NCBI GenBank assembly: GCA_903877165.1
Contig: CAIRCU010000042.1
Span: forward strand, 1-44,651
Direction: 5' to 3'
DNA from: Methanobacteriota archaeon
GTDB taxonomy: Archaea; Thermoplasmatota; E2; DHVEG-1
DNA: 44,651 nucleotides
Shown: positions 6,502-15,605 of the stretch, piece by piece
Position numbering within the stretch: position 1 is the stretch's first letter
How the letters are laid out: every line of letters starts with the position of its first letter
The notes under the pieces: generated by a model
What the model was told of the DNA's origin: nothing
What the model saw: the letters and a program-made list of their open reading frames with translations, nothing else
Database searches by the model: none
Position numbers and translations under genes: made by a program

Positions 6502-8328
6502 TTACGGTTTCTTTTCGTATTCCCTGTAGGGGACGATGTACTTGTTTTTCATTGCCCATTCGTAGGTTTTTTCGTTGTGGTCCCCGATATAGAGGATGTC
6601 GCCGACCGCATGTTTGGCCTTGGTCGTCCAGATCGTGAATTTCTTGCGGACGACGTATTTGGTGCTTCCGGAGAGGAGGACGTTCTGGGCTGCGTCGAGG
6701 TCCGCGAGTTCTTTGATGCGTTGATGTCGGAAGCTGGTGTAGTTGCCGCTGTAGGTTTTCACGGTCCCGTTCTCCATGAAGAAGATGGTGTCGGTGACCG
6801 CGTCGAGGAACCGGCGGTCGTGAGAGACGGCGATGACGGTGCCGTGGTAGGAGTTCAGGGCGGTCTCGATCGCCTGTTTGGATGGCATGTCCATGTGGTT
6901 GGTGGGTTCGTCGAGGATGAGGAGGTTGTACGGCTGCATGATGAGGCGCAGAATAGCGAGCCGTGCGCGTTCACCTCCGGAGAGTTGGCCAACGAGGTTG
7001 TCGACCAAGGTTCCTTTGAAGTTGAACTGGCCAAGGAGCGCTTTGGCGTCGTTCTCGGTGAGCTCCTGGTGGTCTTTGAGAATTTCCTGGATGAGGGTGT
7101 TGTCGAGCGCGAGGGAGAGGTGTCCTTGGTCGAAGTATCCCATGCGGACGCCGGAGCTGACCTGTAGGGATCCTGCATCGTAGGGTTCCTCGCCGATGAG
7201 GATTTTAAGCAGCGTTGTCTTGCCGCAGCCGTTAGGGCCGATGAGCCCGATTTTCTGGCCTGCGAGGATCTCGAAGGTGACGTCCTCCAGGAGTGGTTTG
7301 TCCGAGAACCGTTTAGTGAGGTGTGTTGCTTCTGCGACGTTTTTACCTGATTTGAAGACGGCTTTGAACTGGAAGCGCAGGAGGTAGGACTTCAGGACGG
7401 GGTTATCGACGTGCTGGACTTTCTCCAGGCGTTTCATTTTGCTGGCGATCTGTCGGTCGTACTTGTTGCGGCGGGTGAGGGTCTCGATGACTTTTTTTTG
7501 GCGATGGATCTCAGCGTTGGCTTTCTCGTAGGCTTGTTGTTTGCTGTGCTGCAGGAACTGTTTGGTTTCTTCGTATTCTGAGAAGGTGGCGTTGTAAATG
7601 TCGATGTGGGTGTTTTCGATGTCGAAGACCCTGTCGACGAGGTCATCGAGGAGGTAGCGGTCGTGGGAGACGAGGATGACGGCGTTGGGGAAGTCCGCGA
7701 TTTCGCGTTCGAGCCATTCGATGCTGTCGATATCCAGGTGGTTCGTGGGTTCGTCGAGGAGGAGGAGGTCGCAGTCGTCTGGTTTGCCAAGGACGCTGGC
7801 GAGTGCTATCTTCTGGCGTTCGCCGCCGGAGAGGGTGTCGATGCGTTGCGTCGTAGGGAGGTCCGGGATGCCGATGTCTTTGAGGAGTTGTGTGGCCGCG
7901 TCCCAGCGTAGCGTGCTTGCGGATTTGCTGGCGGAGACGCGCAGCTTCTGGAGTTGTTCGAGGGTGTCTGCGTAGCGAGGGGAATCGTAGATCGTAGGGT
8001 CCTCAAGGGCGTGTTCGAGTACGGCGATTTGCTGTTGGATGGCCTCGGGCTGTGTGGTGCGGGCGAAGAAGTCGGCGACGGTGGTGTCGTGGGGGCTGAC
8101 CGCGACCTGGCTGAGATGTCGGAGGCGCAGGGTGCCGTTAGTCCAGAGGTCGCCGCTGCTGGGTCGTTCGTCGCCGAGCAGGATGCGAAACAACGTGGTT
8201 TTGCCGCAGCCGTTGGGCCCGAGGAGTCCGATGCAGTCCTGGGGATGAACTTCGAAAGTGGCGTTGTCGAAGAGGAGTTTGCCTTCGAAGCTTTTAGATA
8301 GGTTGCTGGCTTTGATGAGGACGTCCAT
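6502..8328 (-). CDS. ABC-F family ATPase (duplicated ATP-binding cassette, no membrane domain)
   Basis: The 608-aa protein has two nucleotide-binding domains in one chain. Each has a Walker A (GPNGCGKTT twice), an ABC signature (LSGGERQKIAL, LSGGERARLAI), a Walker B (LLLLDEPTNHLD, LLILDEPTNHMD) and an SHDR switch. A charged linker of about 80 residues with KMKRLEKV joins them, as in ABC-F proteins that act on the ribosome in translation or in resistance. A C-terminal extension of about 60 residues (VRKKFTIWTTKAKHAVG, then EWAMKNKY) follows; I know this from archaeal members. There are no transmembrane helices. The AT-rich element AGTTATACT about 25-33 bases upstream and the lack of a Shine-Dalgarno suggest a leaderless message. 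It is probably the first gene of the run down to 5446. Confidence 0.87.
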   Translation of the reverse strand: MDVLIKASNLSKSFEGKLLFDNATFEVHPQDCIGLLGPNGCGKTTLFRILLGDERPSSGDLWTNGTLRLRHLSQVAVSPHDTTVADFFARTTQPEAIQQQIAVLEHALEDPTIYDSPRYADTLEQLQKLRVSASKSASTLRWDAATQLLKDIGIPDLPTTQRIDTLSGGERQKIALASVLGKPDDCDLLLLDEPTNHLDIDSIEWLEREIADFPNAVILVSHDRYLLDDLVDRVFDIENTHIDIYNATFSEYEETKQFLQHSKQQAYEKANAEIHRQKKVIETLTRRNKYDRQIASKMKRLEKVQHVDNPVLKSYLLRFQFKAVFKSGKNVAEATHLTKRFSDKPLLEDVTFEILAGQKIGLIGPNGCGKTTLLKILIGEEPYDAGSLQVSSGVRMGYFDQGHLSLALDNTLIQEILKDHQELTENDAKALLGQFNFKGTLVDNLVGQLSGGERARLAILRLIMQPYNLLILDEPTNHMDMPSKQAIETALNSYHGTVIAVSHDRRFLDAVTDTIFFMENGTVKTYSGNYTSFRHQRIKELADLDAAQNVLLSGSTKYVVRKKFTIWTTKAKHAVGDILYIGDHNEKTYEWAMKNKYIVPYREYEKKP

Positions 8329-8512
8329 TCTGGGGGAGGTAACAAGGGTGGCAGTATAACTATTTTCGTGGGTCTATCCTTGTTTTTCTGACCAGGGCTC
8401 CGTGGAGATGTTGGAAATATTAAGATATCCATAAAGATAACTATAAATATATATATTAAAAAACGAATTCTCTCCGCGAACCTTTAAGTAATCATGACCG
8501 GGTGACAACGCC

Positions 8513-9013
8513 ATGGACATCCAGATACGACCTGCAACCGACAAGGACCTCCCGGTGGTTGTCGAGATCTTCAACCAAGCAATACAGACGAGGATGTCCA
8601 CCGGCTACCTCGCCGAGGTCCCAGTCGACGATCGCCAGGACTGGTTCACACATCATTCCACGCAGTACCCCTTGCTCGTCGCCGAACACGAACACAAGAT
8701 AGTCGGGTACGTCAGCCTCGAGCCGTACCGCCCCGGGCGGGCCGCGTTCCGCCGGACCACCGAGGCCAGCCTCTTCATCCACGAGGACTTCCGCAGGCGA
8801 GGCATCGGCAGCCTGCTCCTCACAGCGGCGCTGATAGCCGCACGAAAGGCCGGGTTCACCAGCATCCTAGCAATCATTTTGGACAAGAACACCGGCAGCA
8901 TCAGGCTCCTAGAAAAGCATGGGTTCGCGAGATGGGGCTTCTTGCCCAAGGTCGGTGAGATCGACGGCATCGTCGTCAACCATGTCTACTACGGCCGGCA
9001 CCTCTCCCCCTAA
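8513..9013 (+). CDS. GNAT N-acetyltransferase, phosphinothricin/methionine-sulfoximine acetyltransferase-like
   Basis: A 166-aa protein with the full GNAT fold: IRPATDKDLPVVVEIFNQAI at the N-terminus, YVSLEPYRP, the acetyl-CoA loop RRRGIGSLLL (Q/RxxGxG/A) and NTGSIRLLEKHGFARWG near the end. The YncA/MnaT/Pat-type arrangement, with N..SI.L...GF..WG, points to acetylation of a small amino-acid-like substrate such as methionine sulfoximine, but specificity cannot be read from sequence. GGTGA eight bases before the ATG is a ribosome site; TTTAAGTA near 8482-8489 is a TATA candidate. It diverges from the ABC-F gene and shares the 184-base intergenic region. Start chosen at the first Met, which coincides with MDIQIRPA, the normal start of the family. 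Confidence 0.85.
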   Translation: MDIQIRPATDKDLPVVVEIFNQAIQTRMSTGYLAEVPVDDRQDWFTHHSTQYPLLVAEHEHKIVGYVSLEPYRPGRAAFRRTTEASLFIHEDFRRRGIGSLLLTAALIAARKAGFTSILAIILDKNTGSIRLLEKHGFARWGFLPKVGEIDGIVVNHVYYGRHLSP

Positions 9014-9042
9014 TGAAATATATATCTACATATACATACGAT

Positions 9043-9064
9043 AGGAAAAAAAAGAGAAAAAAGG
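9043..9064 (-). terminator. T-tract terminator of the FG-GAP gene 9075-10877
   Basis: The plus strand is an almost pure A/G run, so the minus strand reads as long T stretches just after the stop codon at 9075. Confidence 0.5.
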
Positions 9065-9074
9065 GGCGAGGGTG

Positions 9075-10877
9075 TTATCGCACGCCCACGATGACGAAGA
9101 GGAAGAGCATCCCCGTCGAGTTGAACTCATAGGTGCCGACGGTCGCCTTTACCGCAACCTTTCCAAACCCAAACACCGGCATCTTCTTGGTATCGCTCTC
9201 CCCGGCGTTGAGGCGCATGATCTGACCGGTCTTCCCTTTGCCGAGGAGTACAAGATTGCCTTCCAGCGCCAGGCTCCACGATAGCATGGTCTGGTTGGAG
9301 ATGCCCAGGTTCGTGATCTTCATCGTCAACCCCAGACCCCCTCGGAAATCGACCTGGAACAGCGGATGGCGCCAAATCGTGAACGTCGTGGTCTTCGTCG
9401 ACTCGGTGTTCCCCATTTTATCCACGGAGTAATAGGACACGGTATGGGTGGCGTCAGTCGTGAACAGAATAGGTCCACTATAATCGGTCCAGGATTCGTT
9501 ATCGACCTTGACTTTCGTCACATCAACACCTGATCCAGCATCAGTCGCGGTCAACGTCACCGTCACGTTCGTAATGTAGACGGTTCCATCCATGGTTCCG
9601 TCCAGCGTGCAGGTGGTCACGGGCGACGTCTCATCCGTATACTTCCAGATATACTCGTACCCCGTGGAACTGATGATCTCGCACGCCTTAAGCTCATTGA
9701 GACCATCGGTATCAAAATCACCGACATTCATCCCCGCCTCCATGTTAGTAACCTCGGTGAATATGTGTTCCATGACGTAAGCAGTACCGTTCCAGCCTAG
9801 GACATGAACATTCCCGCCGCCGTAACAGAACTCATTGCACCCATCATTGTCCACATCCCCGATATCGACGGATTCTATAATCCATTGACCGCCGGGCCAG
9901 GTCTGTTCATAGACTTTCTGGAAGCTGCTGCCGTCCCATTCGAATAACCACGCCGTGCATTCACCACCATAGCTACCGATGCCGATCTCAGGGATTCCGT
10001 CCCCGTTGATATCGCCGACACAGTCACCGTACACAGTGTTGCTCCCATAGTCCGTCCAAATGGGCGTCCCATCGAAGGTCTCGGTATCCAGGTTCCAGCG
10101 TAGCATCCACGTCCCATAGGTATAGGATGCCGAATTGGAGATATCAGCGATGATTTCATCATGGCCATCATTATTGACGTCGCCGCTGGAGACCATGCAG
10201 CATTCAGCCCCGTTCCCGCTGGGGCATGCCCAGCCAGTCTGGTACACCAAATGCCCGTTCTCCCACTGCAGTCCGATGACATAGTAATTATACGTGCCCC
10301 AGGGGGCATTCGAAACCACGATCTCAGGCTTGCCGTCCTCGTTGTAGTCCATGGCGTACACATCGTAGATAAAGTTGAGTTCAGAGCCATGGTAGTAGTC
10401 CAACTGGGTCATGGTTGTCCCATCCCAATGATAGACATAGACTCCGTCAGCACCTGTGTAGCCATAGGAGACGACGAGCTCAAGGATCCCATCGCCATTC
10501 AAATCGACGATAGTCGCGCCTGTCGGAATGTTGTAGCTACCACCCTGTGGCGCATATGAGTACTCCTCGACGTAGGTCCCGCCAACATAGGAAAGGATAC
10601 GCAGATGCCCCTGGGTTTCATACCCGCCGATGACTACTTCGTTGACACCATCGCCGTCGAGGTCACCGACAGGTTGCTTAAACTGAGAATGGCCCATGCC
10701 GCCATAATCATAGCTCCATTGCAAGGACCAGCCATCCCGGCCAAGGGACGACGATGTCTGGGTCGATTGACTCCCGCCCGCGGACGAGGACGAATGGGCC
10801 GTCCCCATTGCGAGAGCAGGAAGCGCGGAACACAGCAAAAGCATACAGACTAGCCCGCTCACGAATTTAATTCGCAT
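9075..10877 (-). CDS. Secreted FG-GAP/VCBS beta-propeller protein with shared C-terminal domain (paralogue 1)
   Basis: The 600-aa protein has a signal peptide (VSGLVCMLLLCSALPALA). Residues about 60-400 hold seven calcium-binding D.[DN].DG motifs (DLDGDGVNEVVIGG, DLNGDGILELVVSYG, DYNEDGKPEIVVSN, DVNNDGHDE, DINGDGIPEIGIG, DVDNDGCNEF, DFDTDGLNEL). These are the mark of a seven-bladed FG-GAP propeller as in integrin-like surface proteins. An Ig-like module follows (VTVTLTATDAGSGV...YYSVDKMGN). The final 95 or so residues (GGLGLTMKITNLG, MPVFGFGKVAVKAT, LFLFVIVGVR) match the tail of four other proteins here. It is most likely cell-surface or extracellular and involved in binding. GGGGAGG before the ATG and an ATTTAAGT-containing promoter are shared with paralogue 2. 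Confidence 0.85.
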   Translation of the reverse strand: MRIKFVSGLVCMLLLCSALPALAMGTAHSSSSAGGSQSTQTSSSLGRDGWSLQWSYDYGGMGHSQFKQPVGDLDGDGVNEVVIGGYETQGHLRILSYVGGTYVEEYSYAPQGGSYNIPTGATIVDLNGDGILELVVSYGYTGADGVYVYHWDGTTMTQLDYYHGSELNFIYDVYAMDYNEDGKPEIVVSNAPWGTYNYYVIGLQWENGHLVYQTGWACPSGNGAECCMVSSGDVNNDGHDEIIADISNSASYTYGTWMLRWNLDTETFDGTPIWTDYGSNTVYGDCVGDINGDGIPEIGIGSYGGECTAWLFEWDGSSFQKVYEQTWPGGQWIIESVDIGDVDNDGCNEFCYGGGNVHVLGWNGTAYVMEHIFTEVTNMEAGMNVGDFDTDGLNELKACEIISSTGYEYIWKYTDETSPVTTCTLDGTMDGTVYITNVTVTLTATDAGSGVDVTKVKVDNESWTDYSGPILFTTDATHTVSYYSVDKMGNTESTKTTTFTIWRHPLFQVDFRGGLGLTMKITNLGISNQTMLSWSLALEGNLVLLGKGKTGQIMRLNAGESDTKKMPVFGFGKVAVKATVGTYEFNSTGMLFLFVIVGVR

Positions 10878-10940
10878 AATACTTTATACCTCCCCATTAG
10901 ACTCGCAAATACAAAGGAGCCCAAGGTTTAAATCACTCTT

Positions 10941-10956
10941 AAAATATTTAAGTGTT
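10941..10956 (-). promoter_or_regulatory. Promoter motif conserved between the two FG-GAP paralogues
   Basis: The 16 bases AAAATATTTAAGTGTT (plus-strand reading) are identical at 10941-10956 and 12858-12873, 64-79 and 51-66 bases upstream of the two start codons. On the coding strand this contains a TATA-like TTAAATATTTT. Confidence 0.6.
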
Positions 10957-10977
10957 TTCACCTGGATTGCCCATGCG

Positions 10978-11003
10978 AAAAAGAAGAAAAAAAGAGAAAA
11001 AAA
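10978..11003 (-). terminator. T-tract terminator of the FG-GAP gene 11011-12807
   Basis: The minus strand reads as two long T runs separated by CTC just beyond the stop codon, the same design as at 9043-9064. Confidence 0.5.
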
Positions 11004-11010
11004 GTGGGGT

Positions 11011-12807
11011 TTAATGGATACCCACGATGCCGAACAGGAATAAGAATCCCGTCGTGTTGAAGCTGTAGGCGCCGATCGTTGCTTTCACGGCGACTTTCCC
11101 GAACCCAAACACCGGCATCTTCTCCGTCACACTCTGCCCCATAGGCAGAGATTGGATCGTGCTGCTGACGCCCTGGCCTAAAAAGACATGGGCGCCCTCT
11201 AGCTTCAAGGACCAGCGGATGGCACTGAGGTTGCTAGGGCCGACATTCTTGATTTTCATCGTGACAGCCAGACCGCCATGGAGCTTCACATCGAAGATGG
11301 CTTGCTTCCAGATGGTGAACGTCGTGGTCTTGGTCTGTTCGGTGTTGCTCATCTTGTCTACGGAGTAGTACGACACGGTGTGGAATGCCTCGGTCGTCAC
11401 CACGACGGGGGCTGTGTAATCCGTCCAGGCACCGTCATCGAGCTTGACTTTGGTGACCGCAACGCCAGAGCCTGCGTCCGTCGCCGAAAGCGTCACTGTC
11501 ACGTTCGAGACGTACACGGAACCAACGATGGTTCCCTCCAGCGTGCAGGTGGTCACGGGCGGCGTCGCATCCGTATACTTCCAGATGTACTCGTACCCGG
11601 TGGGGCTGAGAATCTCACAGGCCTTGACCTCGTTTTGGCCGTCGGTGTCGAAATCAGCAATGTTCATCCCGGCCTCCATCCCGGTTGGCTCCGTGAAGGT
11701 CGCCTTGATCACATACCCGGATCCATCCCAGCCGACGACATGCACTTGACCACCGCCGACGCAGAACTCGTTGTGCCCGTCGTTGTCCGCGTCACCAATG
11801 GCCACTGATTCGATAATCGACTGGCCATCTTGCCATGTCATCTCCCAGACCTTCTGGAAGCTGCTGCCATCCCATTCGAACAACCACGCTGTGCACGTGC
11901 CACCATAACAGCCGATGCCGATCTCAGGGATTCCGTCCCCGTTGATGTCGCCGACACTATCCCCGTAAACGGTGTAGCCGCTGTAATCAGACCAGACCTG
12001 GACTCCATCAAAGGCTTCAGTATCCGGATTCCAGTTCAGCGACCATGTCCCATAGGTCCACGTGGTCCCATAGGAGACATCCGCGATGACCTCATTATAA
12101 CCGTCATTGTCGACGTCACCGAATGAGATCATGCAGCATTCGCCCCCGTTACCATTGGGGCATGCCCAGCCGGTCTGGTACGCCAAATGTCCGTTCTCCC
12201 ACTGCAATCCGATGACGTAGTAGTTGCTGGCGCCCCAGGGTGCGTTCGACACTAGGATTTCTGGTTGGCCATCATTGTTGTAATCATAGGCAGCAACATC
12301 AAAAATGAAGTTGATTCCGGAGCCGTGGAAATAGTCCAGCTGGGTCAGCGCGGAACCATCCCACTGGTACACATACACCCCATCGGCACTGGAGTACGCC
12401 CAGGAGACCACCAGTTCTAAGATCCCATCGCCATTGATATCAACAATGCAGGCCCCAGAAGGATCGCCTCCCGCTTGCTGAAATGAGTACTCTTGGGTAT
12501 AGTCACCGTTGACATACGACATGATGCGAATAATCCCTTGGTTCTCATAACCACCGATGATGACTTCGTTGACGCCGTCGCCGTCGAGATCACCAACGGG
12601 CTGCGCGAACTGCGAATGACCATTGCCACCGTAGTCATGGCTCCACTGCAAAAACCAGCCATCTCGATTTAATGACGAGGGCGTCTGAGTCGACAGGTTG
12701 CTTCCGTTCTGCATGGCCGGGGCATGACTCGTCCCGAGCGCAAGCGCAGGAAGCGCAGAGAAACACATCAGCAGACACACAAGAATGCTTACGAGCTCCT
12801 TTCGCAT
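11011..12807 (-). CDS. Secreted FG-GAP/VCBS beta-propeller protein with shared C-terminal domain (paralogue 2)
   Basis: Start taken at ATG 12807 (598 aa). A longer frame would need a GTG at 12831, whereas the ATG has GGGGAGG upstream exactly as in paralogue 1. The layout is the same: signal peptide (LVSILVCLLMCFSALPALA), seven D.[DN].DG calcium loops (for example DLDGDGVNEVIIGG, DINGDGIPEIGIGCYG, DADNDGHNEF, DFDTDGQNEV), an Ig-like module with DAGSGVAVTKVK, and the shared C-terminal domain (GGLAVTMKIKNVG, MPVFGFGKVAVKAT, LFLFGIVGIH). The two proteins are close along their whole length, so this is a tandem duplication. Conservation is strongest in the propeller and the FGFGKVAVKAT strand, and weakest in the linker after the signal peptide. 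Presumed ligand-binding surface protein. Confidence 0.85.
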   Translation of the reverse strand: MRKELVSILVCLLMCFSALPALALGTSHAPAMQNGSNLSTQTPSSLNRDGWFLQWSHDYGGNGHSQFAQPVGDLDGDGVNEVIIGGYENQGIIRIMSYVNGDYTQEYSFQQAGGDPSGACIVDINGDGILELVVSWAYSSADGVYVYQWDGSALTQLDYFHGSGINFIFDVAAYDYNNDGQPEILVSNAPWGASNYYVIGLQWENGHLAYQTGWACPNGNGGECCMISFGDVDNDGYNEVIADVSYGTTWTYGTWSLNWNPDTEAFDGVQVWSDYSGYTVYGDSVGDINGDGIPEIGIGCYGGTCTAWLFEWDGSSFQKVWEMTWQDGQSIIESVAIGDADNDGHNEFCVGGGQVHVVGWDGSGYVIKATFTEPTGMEAGMNIADFDTDGQNEVKACEILSPTGYEYIWKYTDATPPVTTCTLEGTIVGSVYVSNVTVTLSATDAGSGVAVTKVKLDDGAWTDYTAPVVVTTEAFHTVSYYSVDKMSNTEQTKTTTFTIWKQAIFDVKLHGGLAVTMKIKNVGPSNLSAIRWSLKLEGAHVFLGQGVSSTIQSLPMGQSVTEKMPVFGFGKVAVKATIGAYSFNTTGFLFLFGIVGIH

Positions 12808-12857
12808 AGTATATTGCCTCCCCGATATCACACGAGTATATCCTATTTAATCAACTC

Positions 12858-12873
12858 AAAATATTTAAGTGTT
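12858..12873 (-). promoter_or_regulatory. Second copy of the conserved FG-GAP promoter motif
   Basis: Identical 16 bases to 10941-10956, at a comparable distance from the start codon, supporting common regulation of the paralogues. Confidence 0.6.
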
Positions 12874-13001
12874 GTTCTCCCTTAGCCCTCCTATAGACCA
12901 CATGTACCATATAACCTATCTGTTCCCTTAAACACCCCCCTTTTAATAATGAATCCTCGGAGAACAACCATTCAGTACACCACCACTCACCCGCACAGAC
13001 G

Positions 13002-13010
13002 TATTTAAAT
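13002..13010 (+). promoter_or_regulatory. TATA box of copA
   Basis: TATTTAAAT is centred about 45 bases upstream of the chosen ATG (13051), giving a short leader that contains AGGTG four bases from the start codon. Confidence 0.5.
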
Positions 13011-13050
13011 AGCTTCGACTTCTTTGTCGCACGACACATCAAGGTGCCCC

Positions 13051-15477
13051 ATGACCGCATCATCAAAACACGCGAACCTCACCATCACGGGCATGACCTG
13101 CGCCAACTGCGCCGCAGCCGTACAAAAAGCCCTCACCAACACACCGGGCGTCACATTCGCCCAGGTGAACCTCGCCACACAACAAGCGGTCGTGGACTAC
13201 GACCCGGCCACGACCACGCTTCAAGACCTGGAACACTCAGTCACCAAGACCGGCTACGGCACAGCCCATGCCACAGCGAAGCTGAACATCGAAGGGATGA
13301 CCTGCGCCATCTGCCAACAGACAGTCGCCACCACCCTCCAACACCTCAACGGCGTCACCAGCGCCACCGTCAACCTCGCCACCAACACAGCAACCGTCGA
13401 ATACCACCCCCGCATGACGACCCTTGTGGAGATGAAACAAGCGGTCGAAAACGCAGGATACCACGTCCGTGAAACCGAGGCCGAAGACCACGACCTCCAC
13501 CACCAGCACCACCTCCAACAAACCCGCAGACGCATCGCCCTAGGGTTCCTCGTCGGCATCCCCCTCATGGTCCTCGTCTACGTTCCACTCCACTCACCCG
13601 TGCCCATCGGCTACCTGATGCTCATCGTCTCCACCCCGGTATTCCTCTACATCTCATACCCGATATTCACGGCGGGAGCCCATGCACTCAAGAACAAACG
13701 CCTCACCATGGACGTGATGTACTCCATGGGCATCGGCGTCTCGTTTTCAGTCAGCATCCTGGGAACCTTCAACGTCGTCTTCACTCCCGAGTTCATGTTC
13801 TACGATACCGCCATTCTCCTTGCCACATTCCTCATGCTTGGCCGCTACCTCGAGATGAGAGCCACCGGCAGGACCTCAGAAGCCATCAAGAAACTCATCG
13901 GACTCCAAGCGAAGACCGCAACCGTCTTACGCGGCAGCCAGGAACTCAACGTCCCCATAGAGGATGTGCAAATCGGTGACCTCATCCTCATCAAACCTGG
14001 AGCTAAAATCCCAGTTGACGGCATGGTCGTCGATGGAGACAGCGCAGTCGACGAGTCCATGATCACCGGCGAACCCATCCCCACGGTCAAACAACAAGGC
14101 AGCACCGTCATCGGGGGGACGATCAACACGACCGGTGTCCTGACCGCACGCGCCACAAAAATCGGTAAGGACACCATGCTTGCGCAGATCATCCGCCTCG
14201 TCGAGGACGCCCAGGCATCACGTCCACCAGCCCAACGCATCGCGGACACTGCGGTCACCTACTTCATCCCCGGCATCCTCACAATAGCGATCCTCACCTT
14301 CTTCGTGTGGATTCTCCTGGGCCAAAGCCTGCTGTTCAGCCTCACCGCCCTCATCTCAGTCATCGTCATTGCATGCCCCTGCGCCCTTGGGCTTGCCACC
14401 CCGACCGCGGTGACCGTCGGTCTCGGACGAGGCGCCGAGCTTGGAATCCTGATAAAAAAAGGGGAGGCCCTTGAGACCGTCAATAAAATCACGACGATAG
14501 CCCTGGACAAAACCGGGACGCTCACCACCGGCAAACCCACGATAACAGACGCCATCGGCCTTGGGGTTGACGAAAACTATGTATTGACTATTGCGGCAAG
14601 CGTCGAGAAGAACGCGTCCCACCCTTTGGCTGGAGCTGTCGTCGCAACCGCAGAACAACGGAACCTTCCCTTGAAACAAGCAACCAATTTCTCCACCTTC
14701 GGCGGCCGAGGAGTACAGGCGACCGTTGACGGAACCGACGTTCTCATCGGCAACGCCTCGTTCCTCGAAGTCCGAGGTATCCTAATCCCCGAGGCAGGCA
14801 AGGAGCAGATGACCCGCCTCGAGGCTCAGGGGAAAACCCTCCTCGTGGTGGCCCAGGCGGGGAACGTGGTAGGGATCCTTGCGGCAGCGGATCCTCTGAA
14901 AGCAACCTCGAAGGAAGCGGTCCGGGCGCTCCATGAGATGGACATCCGAGTCATCGTCATCACCGGCGACCATGCACAAGCAGCTCAAAACATAGGACGA
15001 GACGTCGGAGCCGACGCGATCTTCGCTGACGTCCTTCCACAGGAGAAAACCTTGAAGGTTAAGGAGCTGCAGGACCATGGCGAGATCGTCGGGTTCATCG
15101 GGGACGGCATCAACGACGCACCAGCGCTCGCGCAAGCTGATGTCGGCATCGCGATTGGCAGCGGCACCGACATCGCGATAGAAAGCGGAGATATCATCCT
15201 GGTACGAAGCGATCTCGTAGACGCCGTGGCGGCCGTGCAGCTCGGCAAAAAGGTGCTGGCGCGCATCAAGCAGAACCTGTTCTGGGCATTCGCTTATAAC
15301 GCTGCGCTCATCCCGGTCGCCGCCGGCGTGCTCTACCCGTTCTTCGGCGTCCTGTTCCGCCCGGAGTACGCGGCGCTCGCGATGGCATTCAGCTCGGTAT
15401 CCGTAGTCTCACTCTCGCTGTGGCTGAAACGATATACACCCCCAGTGAAACGGCAGTCTCAAGCGAAGACCCTCTGA
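13051..15477 (+). CDS. copA: Copper-exporting P1B-type ATPase CopA
   Basis: I start at ATG 13051 (808 aa): AGGTG lies just upstream, while the longer frame would need TTG at 13024. Two heavy-metal-associated domains come first, with GMTCANC and GMTCAIC. A His-rich linker (HDLHHQHHLQQ) precedes the first membrane helix. The core has eight helices, the actuator motif TGEP, the Cu(I) transport motif CPC (C442, C444; ACPCALGLATPTA), the phosphorylated aspartate D486 in DKTGTLT, the nucleotide-domain HP (NASHPLAG) and GDGINDAPALAQADVG. AFAYN and MAFSSVSVVS in the last helices provide the remaining Cu(I) ligands. It exports Cu(I) across the membrane using ATP. No copper regulator (CopY/CsoR type) is adjacent. 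Confidence 0.95.
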   Translation: MTASSKHANLTITGMTCANCAAAVQKALTNTPGVTFAQVNLATQQAVVDYDPATTTLQDLEHSVTKTGYGTAHATAKLNIEGMTCAICQQTVATTLQHLNGVTSATVNLATNTATVEYHPRMTTLVEMKQAVENAGYHVRETEAEDHDLHHQHHLQQTRRRIALGFLVGIPLMVLVYVPLHSPVPIGYLMLIVSTPVFLYISYPIFTAGAHALKNKRLTMDVMYSMGIGVSFSVSILGTFNVVFTPEFMFYDTAILLATFLMLGRYLEMRATGRTSEAIKKLIGLQAKTATVLRGSQELNVPIEDVQIGDLILIKPGAKIPVDGMVVDGDSAVDESMITGEPIPTVKQQGSTVIGGTINTTGVLTARATKIGKDTMLAQIIRLVEDAQASRPPAQRIADTAVTYFIPGILTIAILTFFVWILLGQSLLFSLTALISVIVIACPCALGLATPTAVTVGLGRGAELGILIKKGEALETVNKITTIALDKTGTLTTGKPTITDAIGLGVDENYVLTIAASVEKNASHPLAGAVVATAEQRNLPLKQATNFSTFGGRGVQATVDGTDVLIGNASFLEVRGILIPEAGKEQMTRLEAQGKTLLVVAQAGNVVGILAAADPLKATSKEAVRALHEMDIRVIVITGDHAQAAQNIGRDVGADAIFADVLPQEKTLKVKELQDHGEIVGFIGDGINDAPALAQADVGIAIGSGTDIAIESGDIILVRSDLVDAVAAVQLGKKVLARIKQNLFWAFAYNAALIPVAAGVLYPFFGVLFRPEYAALAMAFSSVSVVSLSLWLKRYTPPVKRQSQAKTL

Positions 15478-15563
15478 CGCATAGATTGCTTCAGAACCTG
15501 GTGCTGAGGATTCTCCAGGAAAAGACCTTGAAAAATTCGGAGACTTCCGAACGTTTTCTCAGG

Positions 15564-15573
15564 CTATAAATAC
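15564..15573 (+). promoter_or_regulatory. TATA box of the chagasin-like gene
   Basis: CTATAAATAC lies 24-42 bases before the candidate GTG/ATG starts (15597/15606), so the message is leaderless or nearly so. Confidence 0.55.
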
Positions 15574-15605
15574 AATCTGGGTGCATATCCTGGTTTGTGG
15601 TTACT

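Noticed and set aside
13024-13050. Longer copA start at TTG
   Set aside because: The ATG at 13051 has AGGTG at good spacing and begins directly before the first metal-binding domain; the upstream nine codons lie in the leader.
12851-13066. Small minus-strand frame upstream of copA
   Set aside because: It spans the divergent promoter region and the copA start, and has no ribosome site or recognisable product.
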